NCBI GenBank assembly: GCA_012270065.1
Contig: JAAXJB010000089.1
Location: 1 to 60,650, forward strand
Origin: Rubripirellula sp.
GTDB taxonomy: Bacteria; Planctomycetota; Planctomycetia; Pirellulales; Pirellulaceae
DNA: 60,650 nucleotides
Direction of reading: 5' to 3'
A program made the position numbers and the translations under genes. Below the pieces are notes generated by a model, which was not told the DNA's origin, searched no databases, and saw only the letters and a list, made by a program, of their open reading frames with translations. Below are positions 29,900 through 39,349 of the stretch, one piece after another. Numbering within the stretch: the first letter of the stretch is position 1; the number at the start of each line of letters is the position of its first letter.

Positions 29900-31312
29900 A
29901 TGTCATTCCTTTTTTCCCGTCGTGATTTGTTACACCGCGCAGCAACCGGTTTTGGAACGGTCGGCCTATGCAGTGCCTTGCAATCATCCAGAGGCATCTC
30001 AGCATCACCGGAACTGGGGAAAGATTCGCGACACCTGCATCATCCTCCACGGGCCAAGCGAGTCATTTTTCTGTTCATGAATGGCGCTCCATCGCACGTT
30101 GATACATTTGATCCGAAACCATTACTTGCCGATCATGAGGGCGAAGCACCCTCAGAGGATATTGCTGGAAAGAACCGGGCCGCTGGCTACATGCCGTCAC
30201 CGTTCAAGTTTTCACAGCATGGTGAGAGTGGCATTGAAATGAGTGAATTGCTACCCAGGCTTTCCAAGCATGCCGATGACATGTGTGTCATTCGCTCGAT
30301 GCACACGGATGTTCCCAACCATGAGCCTGGACTTCTGCTGATGCAATCGGGTCACCAGCAACCAACACGACCCAGCATGGGTTCATGGCTGTCGTATGGA
30401 TTGGGCACGGAGAACGAGAATCTTCCGGCATTCGTAGCCTTGTGCCCTGGTCTGCCTGTTGTCGGTCCTCAGCTTTGGTCCAGTGCATTTTTGCCGGGTC
30501 AGCATCAGGGTGTAGAAGTTGATACAAACCACAGGGAGGTAGAGAAACTGGTTCACAACATCCAGCACCCAAGCCTTGGCAGAACGGCACAGAAAAGGCA
30601 ACTGGACTTGGTACAGGCACTCAACAGTGAACACCGAAAGACACGTGCCGGGGAAGCGAGTCTCGATGCGCACATCCGCTCAATGGAGCTTGCATTCCAG
30701 ATGCAGAATGACGCAAGCGAAGCGTTTGATTTGTCATTTGAATCGAAAAAAACCCGTGAAAGCTATGGAGACTCGGAATACGGCCGAAGTTGTCTCTTGG
30801 GACGCCGCCTGCTCGAGCGAGGCGTGAGAGTGGTTCAGATCTTTTATGTCAGGAAGGGCCAGAAACAACCCTGGGACACGCACAAGAACAACAATCAGGC
30901 TCATCGCACACTGTGCGATGACGCGGATCGTGGAACAGCAGCTCTGCTGCGCGATCTGAAGAACCGCGGAATGCTTGACGATACGCTCGTTATCTGGGGT
31001 GGTGAATTTGGCAGGACACCTTATGCACAGGTCGATAAATCCAAGGACAAGAAGAAAGCGGGCCGAGACCACCACCACACCGGCTTTTCGATGTTCCTGG
31101 CCGGCGGTGGCGTTCGCGGAGGATTGACCTATGGGTCAACCGATGACTTTGGCATGCACGCCATCGACAATCGGGTGCATGTGCATGACCTGCATGCAAC
31201 CGTTCTCCATCAGATGGGAATCGACCACGAACGTTTGACCTTCCGGTACTCGGGACGCGACTATCGACTGACCGATGTTCACGGTCGCGTTATCCATGAC
31301 CTTCTCACATGA
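29900..31312 (+). CDS. DUF1501 family protein with Tat-like signal
   Basis: With ATG 29900 the protein has 470 residues. The start is followed at once by FSRRDLLHRAATGFG, a twin-arginine export signal. DUF1501 blocks are FLFMNGAPSHVDTFDPKP, YGRSCLLGRRLLERGVRVVQIF, NRGMLDDTLVIWGGEFGRTP and AGRDHHHTGFSMFLAGGG. An upstream in-frame ATG at 29840 overlaps the preceding gene and would hide the Tat signal, so it is rejected. The 2 bp spacing to the DUF1553 gene and 18 bp to the sulfatase gene indicate one operon. Confidence 0.92.
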   Translation: MSFLFSRRDLLHRAATGFGTVGLCSALQSSRGISASPELGKDSRHLHHPPRAKRVIFLFMNGAPSHVDTFDPKPLLADHEGEAPSEDIAGKNRAAGYMPSPFKFSQHGESGIEMSELLPRLSKHADDMCVIRSMHTDVPNHEPGLLLMQSGHQQPTRPSMGSWLSYGLGTENENLPAFVALCPGLPVVGPQLWSSAFLPGQHQGVEVDTNHREVEKLVHNIQHPSLGRTAQKRQLDLVQALNSEHRKTRAGEASLDAHIRSMELAFQMQNDASEAFDLSFESKKTRESYGDSEYGRSCLLGRRLLERGVRVVQIFYVRKGQKQPWDTHKNNNQAHRTLCDDADRGTAALLRDLKNRGMLDDTLVIWGGEFGRTPYAQVDKSKDKKKAGRDHHHTGFSMFLAGGGVRGGLTYGSTDDFGMHAIDNRVHVHDLHATVLHQMGIDHERLTFRYSGRDYRLTDVHGRVIHDLLT

Positions 31313-31330
31313 CTTCATGATTGAATCTCC

Positions 31331-33181
31331 ATGAAAAACACCCGACTGAGCTTCTTGATTTTTGCGTTCATGTTGACAGCAATATGTGCAGCAGAGGAAC
31401 AGCCGAATATCCTTTGGATTACCAGTGAAGACAATGGACCGCAACTTGGCTGCTACGGAGACGAGTATGCCATTACTCCCAACATAGATGCTCTTGCCCA
31501 AACGTCACTTCGCTATCATCGCTGCTGGTCCAATGCACCAGTGTGTGCACCAGCGCGAACAACGATCATATCCGGAATGTATGCCACCAGTCTTGGTGGA
31601 CAACACATGCGTAGCGGAGTGAGGCTACCCGAAGACTTCCGTACATATCCTGATATTCTTCGCGAGGCAGGTTACTACTGCACAAACAATTCCAAGAAAG
31701 ACTACAACTTCGATTCAGAAGATGGCGGATGGGACGAGAGCGGCAAGAAAGCCCACTGGCGCAATCGACCTGATAAAAAGACTCCATTCTTTTCCATTTT
31801 CAATTTCACAGTCAGTCACGAAAGCAAAATCCGAACACGACCGCACCAACTCAAACACGATCCTGCCAAAGCACCTCTTCCTTCTTATCATCCGGACACC
31901 CCGGAAGTCAGGCATGACTGGGCCCAATACTATGACAAGATGACTGAGATGGATCAGCAGGTTGGAAAATTACTTGCTGATCTGAAAGCAGATCGCCTCA
32001 ACGAATCAACCATCATTTTCTATTACGGTGACCACGGCAGTGGGATGCCGCGGAGCAAACGCTGGCCTTTTGATTCCGGTCTACGCGTACCGCTCTTACT
32101 GCATGTGCCGGCCAAATTCAGCAAATTGGCGCCCGCCGACTATGGCATTGGCAAGGTGTCGGACCGGCTTGTGTCTTTTGTCGACCTCGGACCAACCGTA
32201 ATCAGTCTGGCCGGCATGAAACCTCCAGCAAGCATGCAAGGAGTACCTTTCGCCGGCAAGTATGACGGGTCCGAGAAGAAGTACCTTTTCGGGTATCGAG
32301 GACGAATGGACGAACGCATCGACATGGTTCGCACCTGTACCGATGGCAGATTCATCTACATGCGGCATTTCTACCCGGATCGACCCTATCTGAAACATGT
32401 TGACTACATGTTCCAGACACCCACAACCCGTGTCTGGAAGGAAATGCATGATGCTGGAGAACTGAATGTTGCACAGGCAAAATTCTGGCAGAACAAACCT
32501 GTGGAAGAGCTTTTCGACCTGCGTGAAGATCCGGACGAAACAACTAATCTGGCAAAGCATCCTGAATACCAGAAAAAAACAACTGAACTGCGAAACACGC
32601 TGCAAAAGTGGATGCAGGAAACACTTGATCTGGGTTTGTTGCCCGAAGCGGAAATGCACCGACTCTCTGATTCACAATCGCCCCGTGAATACGCCCTGCA
32701 ACACAAAAAGCTTTTCACCCATCTTGGCGACGTTGCTTTCCACTCAATGGACGAGCAACATGGCTACTCGATCCCTGACTTGCTTAAACTTGCAAACGAC
32801 CCTTCCAGTGCGATTCGCTTTTGGGCGGTTCGCGGCCTGGCCATACGATCTTCCAGTGACATGCGGCGGATGCGTGCCCTGATGAAGGCCAGTAAAGATG
32901 AATCACCCAGTGTCGCGGTCGCTGCATGTGATGGCATACTTTCTCAAGAAAACAGTCACGAGCGTCAAATGGGTCTGAAGCGTCTCATGGAACTGGCGGA
33001 CGTGAATCGCCATGGTCACTATGCAGCCGTTGCTGCACTCAATGTTCTCGACATGAGTGCTGATCTGGATGCTGCCGAGAGAAAACAACTGGCAAATCTG
33101 CCTCGTCAGGCCAAAAACCCGCCTGCGCGACTCGGCAAGTATGTCGGGAAACTGATTGACCACGCGACAACGAAAGAATAA
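31331..33181 (+). CDS. Exported sulfatase with C-terminal HEAT-like repeats
   Basis: This 616-residue protein has a signal peptide (LSFLIFAFMLTAICAAEEQ). It shows the formylglycine motif CxPxR as CAPARTT (about residue 72), the metal-site NILWITSEDNGPQLGCYGD and HGSGMPRSKRW. The Cys would be converted to formylglycine by a maturase not present in this window. Residues about 475-600 form helical repeats (IRFWAVRGLAIRSS, SVAVAACDGILSQ) that look like HEAT repeats. Sulfatases of this type remove sulfate from glycans or other esters; the substrate is unknown. It is the last gene of the DUF1553-DUF1501-sulfatase operon. Confidence 0.93.
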   Translation: MKNTRLSFLIFAFMLTAICAAEEQPNILWITSEDNGPQLGCYGDEYAITPNIDALAQTSLRYHRCWSNAPVCAPARTTIISGMYATSLGGQHMRSGVRLPEDFRTYPDILREAGYYCTNNSKKDYNFDSEDGGWDESGKKAHWRNRPDKKTPFFSIFNFTVSHESKIRTRPHQLKHDPAKAPLPSYHPDTPEVRHDWAQYYDKMTEMDQQVGKLLADLKADRLNESTIIFYYGDHGSGMPRSKRWPFDSGLRVPLLLHVPAKFSKLAPADYGIGKVSDRLVSFVDLGPTVISLAGMKPPASMQGVPFAGKYDGSEKKYLFGYRGRMDERIDMVRTCTDGRFIYMRHFYPDRPYLKHVDYMFQTPTTRVWKEMHDAGELNVAQAKFWQNKPVEELFDLREDPDETTNLAKHPEYQKKTTELRNTLQKWMQETLDLGLLPEAEMHRLSDSQSPREYALQHKKLFTHLGDVAFHSMDEQHGYSIPDLLKLANDPSSAIRFWAVRGLAIRSSSDMRRMRALMKASKDESPSVAVAACDGILSQENSHERQMGLKRLMELADVNRHGHYAAVAALNVLDMSADLDAAERKQLANLPRQAKNPPARLGKYVGKLIDHATTKE

Positions 33182-33223
33182 ATCGCTTCTCAAGCAACGA
33201 AAGACTGGATCGCTTCTCAAGCA
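33182..33223. repeat. 15 bp direct repeat, two copies
   Basis: ATCGCTTCTCAAGCA occurs at 33182-33196 and again at 33209-33223, with a 12-base spacer. The first copy starts directly after the sulfatase stop, in the convergent gap before the toroid protein gene. Confidence 0.7.
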
Positions 33224-33260
33224 GCCATGATGGCGAGTGGCGTTCTCAACCTGCCGACCA

Positions 33261-34319
33261 TCAGTTTTCTTCTTGCTCAGCGCAAGCGTGCATCGCCATG
33301 ATTGCCATGGCAGTGCCTGCGTGCGTCAGAAAGTGCCGGCTGTCTCGACTCACGGAACGTGTATACCAGCGTCCACTCTGCCTCTGGTTTTGCTTGAGCC
33401 AGGACAATCCCTGCTGAACAACCTTACTATCACGCTTCACTCCTGCCTTAGTAAGCATGAGCAGGGTGAATCCCGTTCCATAACCATCACTGGTTTCTCG
33501 ATCGGGCAAAGCCCCGTCCTCCCGATCCCATTTTCCCAGAGAAGGGGTATTCCAGCCTCCATCGGGTCTCTGCAAGGCAGTCAACTCTGCAACGGTCAAG
33601 TCGATTTCTTTCTGGCTGATCCAACCAGGCATGAGCGACTGTGCCCACAATAGAATTGCTCGATGATGCAAACGCATTTCGTGTTTTCGGTCTGGACTCA
33701 GATAGGCCTTCAATTTCGAGATACCATCCTGCACATATGGCTTACTCAGGTATTCTCCTGGAGCAGCACTGATCGCAACTGCAGCGACAACCGCCCCATA
33801 CTGATCATCTGATTCCATGGGAGGCCAATCACATTTCAGCCAATCAAATCCCCCGTCTGACTGTTGAACTTGCCACATTTTATCCAAGGCGACTCTGGCA
33901 CTTTCACTTAATGGCTTGCCAAGATTCCGGTCGACGATGGTCAGAGTCATCGCTGCCATGACAACTTCTGCATCCCAACGGGGGCCTTTTTCCAACCAAC
34001 GTTCCTGAACCAGATGATCCAGTGATGCGTGTACCTTTTGAAAAAACTCTGGTCGCCGCTCCAATTCCGAAACAGCCATAAGATGAGCAAAATTGGTATG
34101 GCAGGTGAAGCACTTGTACTTGTTTGTCCAAGCCATGGAAGTGCGATCAAGAAACTGAACCGCCTGCTGGTGAGAATATTCTGGTGCAAGCGGCTCCTCA
34201 CTGCTGACCTGAATGATCTGGGGTTCCTCCGCCATGATCAAACCAGACTGACCAACGCATAGTTGCATTAGCACCATGCAATGGATCGGAGCCATGATCA
34301 TCAACTTCATATTCTTCAT
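33261..34319 (-). CDS. Exported prenyltransferase/squalene-cyclase-like toroid protein with a CxxCH motif
   Basis: The 352-residue protein has a signal segment (MIMAPIHCMVLMQLCVGQSG). The mature part has the repeated QxxDGGW pattern of alpha/alpha toroid folds: QVQQSDGGFDWLKC and LQRPDGGWNTPSLGKW, plus YGTGFTLLMLTKAG. A CFTCH motif at residues 70-74 could bind one covalent haem. The DxDD acid motif of true squalene cyclases is not visible, so terpene cyclase activity is unlikely. Proteins of this kind occur beside planctomycete cytochrome/DUF1553 genes, as here on the opposite strand of such a cluster. The function is unknown. Confidence 0.8.
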   Translation of the reverse strand: MKNMKLMIMAPIHCMVLMQLCVGQSGLIMAEEPQIIQVSSEEPLAPEYSHQQAVQFLDRTSMAWTNKYKCFTCHTNFAHLMAVSELERRPEFFQKVHASLDHLVQERWLEKGPRWDAEVVMAAMTLTIVDRNLGKPLSESARVALDKMWQVQQSDGGFDWLKCDWPPMESDDQYGAVVAAVAISAAPGEYLSKPYVQDGISKLKAYLSPDRKHEMRLHHRAILLWAQSLMPGWISQKEIDLTVAELTALQRPDGGWNTPSLGKWDREDGALPDRETSDGYGTGFTLLMLTKAGVKRDSKVVQQGLSWLKQNQRQSGRWYTRSVSRDSRHFLTHAGTAMAIMAMHACAEQEEN

Positions 34320-34765
34320 GACACTTCAGTGGATCGTGGATATTCGGGAATGAAAAGCAAGGCAACCGACCAATCAACAGTTGCTCAAGTTCAACAAGCG
34401 TACCATCAGGGTTATCAAGGTCAGCGTGCGTGGGATTTTTTCGAATGACGTGGTCAATGAACGAGTCAAAACACGATCTTCCTGAACCTTGTGGGGGTCC
34501 GTAAGTGTCCCGTTTCATGGAAACAGGCCTGGATGACGACAACTTAACATCTGGCCAGGAAGCCTGACTTGGTCACTCCCAATGTAACCCGGATTTTCAC
34601 AGTGATGTTGATTCCGCAGGATAGATCATGCTGTCAGGACGTTGCAGCCATTTGCCGACGGCGTGGCAGATCTCGTCCAGAAACGAAAGAGCACCTACAT
34701 CAAAAAAAAATCCACGTTATGCTGGTTCAGTAATTCACTTGAGTTCATAGAGGAATATCTGAGTA
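34320..34765. other. Divergent intergenic region before aroC
   Basis: This 446 bp gap lies between the starts of the toroid protein gene and aroC. A minus-strand frame (34198-34542, 114 codons) has a few protein-like stretches such as DLDNPDGTLVELEQLL, but it overlaps the toroid gene in another frame and I do not recognise it. It could be a gene remnant. AGGAA at 34751-34755 is a plausible aroC ribosome binding site. Confidence 0.4.
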
Positions 34766-36016
34766 ATGGAAATTCTGGGCGGACCCATTTATAGCGTGGC
34801 TGGTGCTGGCGAATCACACGGTCCAGCGGTAACGACGATTGTTTTCGGGTGCCCTGCTGGCCAGAGAATTCGAAGAGCCGACGTCCAATCCTATCTGGAT
34901 CGTCGCCGTCCAGGTGGAAATCGACACGGTACACCTCGCAACGAAAAAGACAAAGTCATTTTTCTGTCCGGACTTTACCGTGAAGATCACGAACAGTTGC
35001 TGACCGGTTCAAAGATCAAGATCGAGGTAGAAGACCAGGAATACGAAACCGAAGGTTATGAAGACGGATTCACGACGGGAGAGCCGATCTCAGCGATCGT
35101 ACTCTCAACATCAAAGAAATCTGGTGACTACACGCAATTCACCGGGGAAAGCGGCGAAGTCAGACCCGGACATACAGACTTGGTGAAATTCCATAAATCG
35201 TCCGGATTCGTCGACATTCGAGGTGGAGGTCGCTCCAGTTACCGATCAACCATCAGTGACGTCATCGGTGGCTCCATCGCACGCATGTTTCTGCAAAATC
35301 AGTTCGGTACCGTCATTCTCTCGTCAATTTCTCAAGTGGGCACGTTACGCTCCTCAGTCTCACTTGCAAACCATTTTGAAAAAGTGATTGAACAGAATGG
35401 TTCGGTCCTCATTGACGCCGAGAAAATAAAAGACGTGGTCGAACAGATGGAGGCGTCTGAAATTCACACCCTGGACCCGGATTTTGCGAACGCAGCTGGT
35501 GAACTGATAAAAACAACACGCAAAGCGGGCGACTCGCTCGGAGCTGAGGTGGAAATCGTGGCACTCAACGTACCGCCACTGCTAGGCGATCCGTTGTACC
35601 AAAGCCTGAAAGCCAGGCTGATGGGAACGCTGGGGGGCCTGAACGCAGTGCAGGCATGTGAGATTGGTGCTGGCTCCAAAGTGATCGAGCGTCTTGGGAG
35701 CGAGAACAATGATTCCATTCGCGGCCACGGTTACACAAGCAATTCACACGGAGGTCTGCTGGGAGGAATCACGACAGGTATGCCAGTGGTGTGTCGTGTT
35801 GCATTCAAACCCACCTCGACCATCAATAAACCACAGAAGTCGGTGCAAAAAGATCTCCATGAAATCGATTTTGAACTCGCCAAAGGCCGCCACGATCCAT
35901 GTGTCGGTGTGCGGGCCGGCGTCACCCTCGAATCTCGTACTGCCATTGAGATCATGAACGCCGCGCTTGCTCAGCAAACCCAGAAAGTCAAAATCGATGC
36001 GCCTCGCCTATTCTGA
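34766..36016 (+). CDS. aroC: Chorismate synthase
   Basis: This 416-residue enzyme makes chorismate from 5-enolpyruvylshikimate 3-phosphate, the last shared step of aromatic amino acid synthesis, using reduced flavin. Family blocks are GESHGPAVT, RRPGGNRHGTPRNEKD, RPGHTDLVKF, RGGGRSS, GYTSNSHGGLLGGITTG and KGRHDPCVGVRA. It is longer than the usual 350-390 residues. After RGGGRSS it reads YRST where most homologues have ARET, a change close to the active site. ATG 34766 is well placed behind AGGAA. The gene is monocistronic. Confidence 0.95.
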   Translation: MEILGGPIYSVAGAGESHGPAVTTIVFGCPAGQRIRRADVQSYLDRRRPGGNRHGTPRNEKDKVIFLSGLYREDHEQLLTGSKIKIEVEDQEYETEGYEDGFTTGEPISAIVLSTSKKSGDYTQFTGESGEVRPGHTDLVKFHKSSGFVDIRGGGRSSYRSTISDVIGGSIARMFLQNQFGTVILSSISQVGTLRSSVSLANHFEKVIEQNGSVLIDAEKIKDVVEQMEASEIHTLDPDFANAAGELIKTTRKAGDSLGAEVEIVALNVPPLLGDPLYQSLKARLMGTLGGLNAVQACEIGAGSKVIERLGSENNDSIRGHGYTSNSHGGLLGGITTGMPVVCRVAFKPTSTINKPQKSVQKDLHEIDFELAKGRHDPCVGVRAGVTLESRTAIEIMNAALAQQTQKVKIDAPRLF

Positions 36017-36063
36017 ATTTGCGTGACCACTGAAATGATGGTTTCCGCAAATCTGGTTTCCAG
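36017..36063 (+). other. Inverted repeats just after the aroC stop
   Basis: ATTTGCG (36017-36023) pairs perfectly with CGCAAAT (36046-36052), followed at once by a CTGG-TTT-CCAG hairpin (36053-36063). They begin at the base after the aroC stop, in the convergent gap before rpiB. No T-run follows, so a terminator role is only possible. Confidence 0.3.
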
Positions 36064-36153
36064 AATGGGCTGCCCTCCAATGACAGAAAATCTCTGGATT
36101 TGAGACGAATCTCGCAACTTGAGTGTTGCCTCAGCGATCGCCCATCATTTCCT

Positions 36154-36633
36154 TCAATCAAAAACACCCAAGCCAAGTTTTTCGATGTCCAGCACTTTCG
36201 TAAGGCGTCGCGCATGCCGATCCTGTGGGACATAACGGGCTTGCAAGAAAGCGTCGATGATTTCAAAGGCCAGTTCCGAGCCAATGATCCTGCCACCAAT
36301 GCACAAAACATTCATGTCATCATGCTCAACCCCCTGATGGGCAGAGTAGGTATCGTGACAAACAGCAGCTCGTATCCCCGGAATCTTATTGGCCGCCACA
36401 CTGACCCCGACTCCACTGCCACAAACCACAATGCCGCGATCTGCTCTGCCTTGGATAACCTCTTTGGCAACAGCGATAGCGAAGTCCGGATAGTCACAAC
36501 TCTCTGCACTGTTCGTACCACAATCTGTGAGCGTTGTGACAATTCCTGTCAATCGCTGAGCGACAGCCTGCTTCAGAGGAAATCCTGCATGATCGCCGCC
36601 GAGTGCAATTCTTAGAGAAGTTGATCCGGACAT
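36154..36633 (-). CDS. rpiB: Ribose-5-phosphate isomerase B
   Basis: With ATG 36633 the protein has 159 residues, as expected for RpiB/LacA-B enzymes that interconvert ribose 5-phosphate and ribulose 5-phosphate. Blocks are IALGGDHAGFPLK, DCGTNSAESCDYPDFA, GIVVCGSGVGVSVAANKIPGIRAA and HDDMNVLCIGGRIIG. The cysteine in VVCGSG is at the catalytic position. An upstream in-frame start (36717) would add a basic 28-residue stretch without homology and is rejected. The gene is convergent with aroC. Confidence 0.94.
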   Translation of the reverse strand: MSGSTSLRIALGGDHAGFPLKQAVAQRLTGIVTTLTDCGTNSAESCDYPDFAIAVAKEVIQGRADRGIVVCGSGVGVSVAANKIPGIRAAVCHDTYSAHQGVEHDDMNVLCIGGRIIGSELAFEIIDAFLQARYVPQDRHARRLTKVLDIEKLGLGVFD

Positions 36634-37327
36634 GACTTGCTGAAGGGAAACGCGGGAAGTGTCAAAAACCAGACGGGCATTGTTACGTTTCCGCGCGCCA
36701 TCTGCACCCCCGGGCAAAATAAGGCTCTATCACGCAATCACCGGATTTCGAGGAGACGCAGCGAAAACCCACACACAATCGACTCGGTTTCCAAACCCCG
36801 GTCAGAAACTCACCGCATTTCGCCGCCCGAGGATTGCCGACTGATCACGGCGGCAAGAGATGCATTCGCCCGCGAAAGCTTGAAATCACTTTTTCCGAGT
36901 ACTTTTCTGCAATGGAATGCGGCGTGAAAACGATATCTAATGTGACAGTCAAGAGATGAGTCGGACACTGAATCGACGCGACCGAGCAGCAACGTAGACG
37001 GTGTTCCTGCAAAAGTGTGGGATTTTCGGCTTTTCGAGCGCGAAACCAATCTCACATCTCGAATGCCAGTCAGCGACGTGGATCCCACCAGCAAAGGACT
37101 CGTTCGCTCAGATTCGCTGGGTTCCACGACAGAGACTTTCACCCGGGAAAGTCAATAAATGCTAGCAATCTGCCGTGTTAGCTGTTGTGACGATTTTTGG
37201 GCTTTGATACGTTACCGGACTACGCGCGTGACAGAGGGTCACGCTCAGGCGACCGTTTCCTACACTAACCCCCGAGACGTCGAGCGACTGGGTCGTCAGT
37301 CAGCTCCGCTCACCTCTGGAAAAATTC
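36634..37327. other. Long divergent intergenic region containing the rpsA leader
   Basis: This gap of 694 bp is the largest in the window. It should hold the promoters of rpiB and rpsA and probably a long rpsA 5' leader. One possible sigma-70 type promoter is TTGTGA (37185-37190), 17 bases, TACGTT (37208-37213). No tRNA is visible. Small frames in the region have no family resemblance. S1 leaders in other bacteria can be autoregulated, but no specific structure is proven here. Confidence 0.35.
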
Positions 37328-39121
37328 ATGGTTAATCGCAACCTAATCCGCAGCCTGGACGATGACGAGATCATCAACGAACTGGCAGTTCTGGCCCCTG
37401 AAGAAGAAGCAGATGAGTGGCTTCTGGAATGGCTGGAGCAGGAACAACAAGATTACGCTCAGGGCGAGATCGTTGACGGCCGCATTGTCGAAGTCAACGA
37501 CGAATGGGCTTTGATCGACGTTGGCTTCAAGAGTGAGGGCACGGTCAGCCTCAGCGAATGGGGCCCGGAAGAGGAAAAGCCTGTCGTTGGAACAACGGTA
37601 AAAGTCCTCATTGAAGAGATGGAGGACGAACTTGGGGCCGCTGATGACCCCTACGGAATGATCTCGCTTAGCAAGACCAAAGCGGAAAAGATCATTGAAT
37701 GGGAAAAAATCATCGGAGAGATCAGCGAGGGCCAAGTGGTCACCGGTACGGTCATCCGAAAGATCAAAGGCGGCTTGCTGGTCGACATTGGCGTCAACGT
37801 GTTTTTGCCCGGAAGCCAGGTCGACATCCGTCGTCCGGGCGACATCGGCGATTTCATTGGCCGGGTGATCCAAGCCGAGGTTCTGAAAATCGACGACACG
37901 CGTCGGAACATCGTCATCAGCCGTCGTTCGCTAATCGAACGCCAACGTGAAGAAGACCGTGCGTACTTGATGAAAGAACTGGAAGTTGGCCAGATCCGAA
38001 AGGGTATTGTCAAGAACATCGCGGACTTCGGTGCATTCGTCGATCTCGGCGGCATCGATGGTCTGCTGCACATCACCGACATGGCCTGGGAACGAATCGG
38101 ACATCCCACCGAAATGGTGTCGATCGACCAGGAAATCGAAGTCAAAGTGCTTCACATTGATCGTGAAAAGCAGAAAATTGCTCTCGGTCTCAAGCAGAAA
38201 GACCGCAACCCATGGGAAAACATCGAATCCAAGTATCCAGTCAGCTCGGACCACAAAGGCGAAGTTGTCAACGTGATGAGCTACGGTGCCTTTGTCAAAT
38301 TGGAACCAGGAATTGAAGGTCTGGTTCACATCAGCGAAATGAGCTGGACAAAGCGGGTCAATCACCCAAGTGAGTTGGTCAACATCGGTGATGAGATTGA
38401 TGTCAAGATTCTTGGGGTCGACCCGGAAGGTCAACAACTTTCACTGGGCATGAAGCAGACCCAGAAGAATCCTTGGGACGAAGTCATCGATCGCTATCCG
38501 GAAGGCCAGGATGTCACTGGAAAAGTGAGAAACCTCACCAATTACGGTGCATTCATCGAACTCGAAGAAGGTATCGACGGCCTGCTGCACGTCAGCGACA
38601 TGTCATGGACACGCAAAATTGGCCATCCCAGCGAGTTGCTTGAAAAAGGCCAGGAAATCAAGTGCCGGGTCCTCAGCGTGGACGAATCACGACGCCGCAT
38701 CGCTCTGGGTCTGAAGCAACTCGACAATGACCCATGGGATGGTGATATTCCAGACAAGTATCAGCCCGGACAACTGGTCAAGGGTTCGGTTACAAAGATC
38801 ACCAACTTTGGAGTCTTTATCGGTTTGGAAGACGGCTTGGAAGGCTTGCTTCACATCAGTGAGTTGGCCGAACACAAAGTCGAAGATCCAGAAGAAGTTG
38901 TCAAAGTCGGCCAAGAGCTCGAAGTCAAAGTACTCCGAGTCGATACCGATGAACGCAAGATTGGCCTTTCACTCAAACGTGTTGACTGGGGTGAAGAGCA
39001 GGAACGTGCTGCTGCAGAAGCCGAAGCCGCAGAAGCAAGTGGCAACATGCCCGCAGCCGAGGGTGATCTCAAAGGTGGCTTGGGATCTGGTGAAGGTCCT
39101 CTGATCCCAACGGGTGAATGA
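37328..39121 (+). CDS. rpsA: 30S ribosomal protein S1 with six S1 domains
   Basis: The 597-residue protein contains six S1 RNA-binding domains, at about residues 46-110, 135-205, 220-290, 305-378, 393-465 and 478-548. The last four carry the full pattern (GxVxNxxxYGAFVxLExGxxGLVHISEM...), such as NYGAFIELEEGIDGLLHVSDMSW. S1 brings mRNA to the 30S subunit, which matters in an organism with weak Shine-Dalgarno sites. The N-terminus is acidic and the C-terminus (EQERAAAEAEAAEA...) is a flexible tail. A strong intrinsic terminator follows 30 bp after the stop, so the gene is a single-gene unit. Confidence 0.96.
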   Translation: MVNRNLIRSLDDDEIINELAVLAPEEEADEWLLEWLEQEQQDYAQGEIVDGRIVEVNDEWALIDVGFKSEGTVSLSEWGPEEEKPVVGTTVKVLIEEMEDELGAADDPYGMISLSKTKAEKIIEWEKIIGEISEGQVVTGTVIRKIKGGLLVDIGVNVFLPGSQVDIRRPGDIGDFIGRVIQAEVLKIDDTRRNIVISRRSLIERQREEDRAYLMKELEVGQIRKGIVKNIADFGAFVDLGGIDGLLHITDMAWERIGHPTEMVSIDQEIEVKVLHIDREKQKIALGLKQKDRNPWENIESKYPVSSDHKGEVVNVMSYGAFVKLEPGIEGLVHISEMSWTKRVNHPSELVNIGDEIDVKILGVDPEGQQLSLGMKQTQKNPWDEVIDRYPEGQDVTGKVRNLTNYGAFIELEEGIDGLLHVSDMSWTRKIGHPSELLEKGQEIKCRVLSVDESRRRIALGLKQLDNDPWDGDIPDKYQPGQLVKGSVTKITNFGVFIGLEDGLEGLLHISELAEHKVEDPEEVVKVGQELEVKVLRVDTDERKIGLSLKRVDWGEEQERAAAEAEAAEASGNMPAAEGDLKGGLGSGEGPLIPTGE

Positions 39122-39150
39122 TCAGAGAACTCTGACTCTTGCGAAAAATC

Positions 39151-39188
39151 AAAAGCCAGCCTTGCATTAGCGGGGCTGGCTTTTTTTC
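39151..39188 (+). terminator. Intrinsic terminator of rpsA
   Basis: The stem GCCAGCC (39155-39161) / GGCTGGC (39174-39180) has a 12-base loop and is followed by seven T (39181-39187). A preceding AAAA extends the pairing into the T-run, so it could also work weakly on the other strand. Confidence 0.9.
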
Positions 39189-39274
39189 GGTCGTGAACAC
39201 GAGGATAAAAAAAGTGGCAAACGAATCAAACCAATGCTTAAAACGATGCCGACTCCGGTCGGCTGGTTGCGTTT

Positions 39275-39304
39275 CTCACCGCTGTTCGACTCACCGCTGT
39301 TCGA
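39275..39304. repeat. Perfect 15 bp tandem duplication
   Basis: CTCACCGCTGTTCGA occurs twice without a gap (39275-39289 and 39290-39304), between the rpsA terminator and the end of the response-regulator gene. Confidence 0.8.
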
Positions 39305-39349
39305 AGCACCACCCGCCCTTGCTGACAGGATTGCTGCAAAGCGCCCGCA

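Noticed and set aside
34198-34542. Minus-strand frame of 114 codons upstream of the toroid protein gene
   Set aside because: It overlaps that gene in another frame and has no recognised family; at most a remnant, so only noted in the gap entry.
36634-37327. Search for a tRNA or small RNA in the longest gap
   Set aside because: No cloverleaf, T-loop sequence or terminator-ended transcript could be recognised.
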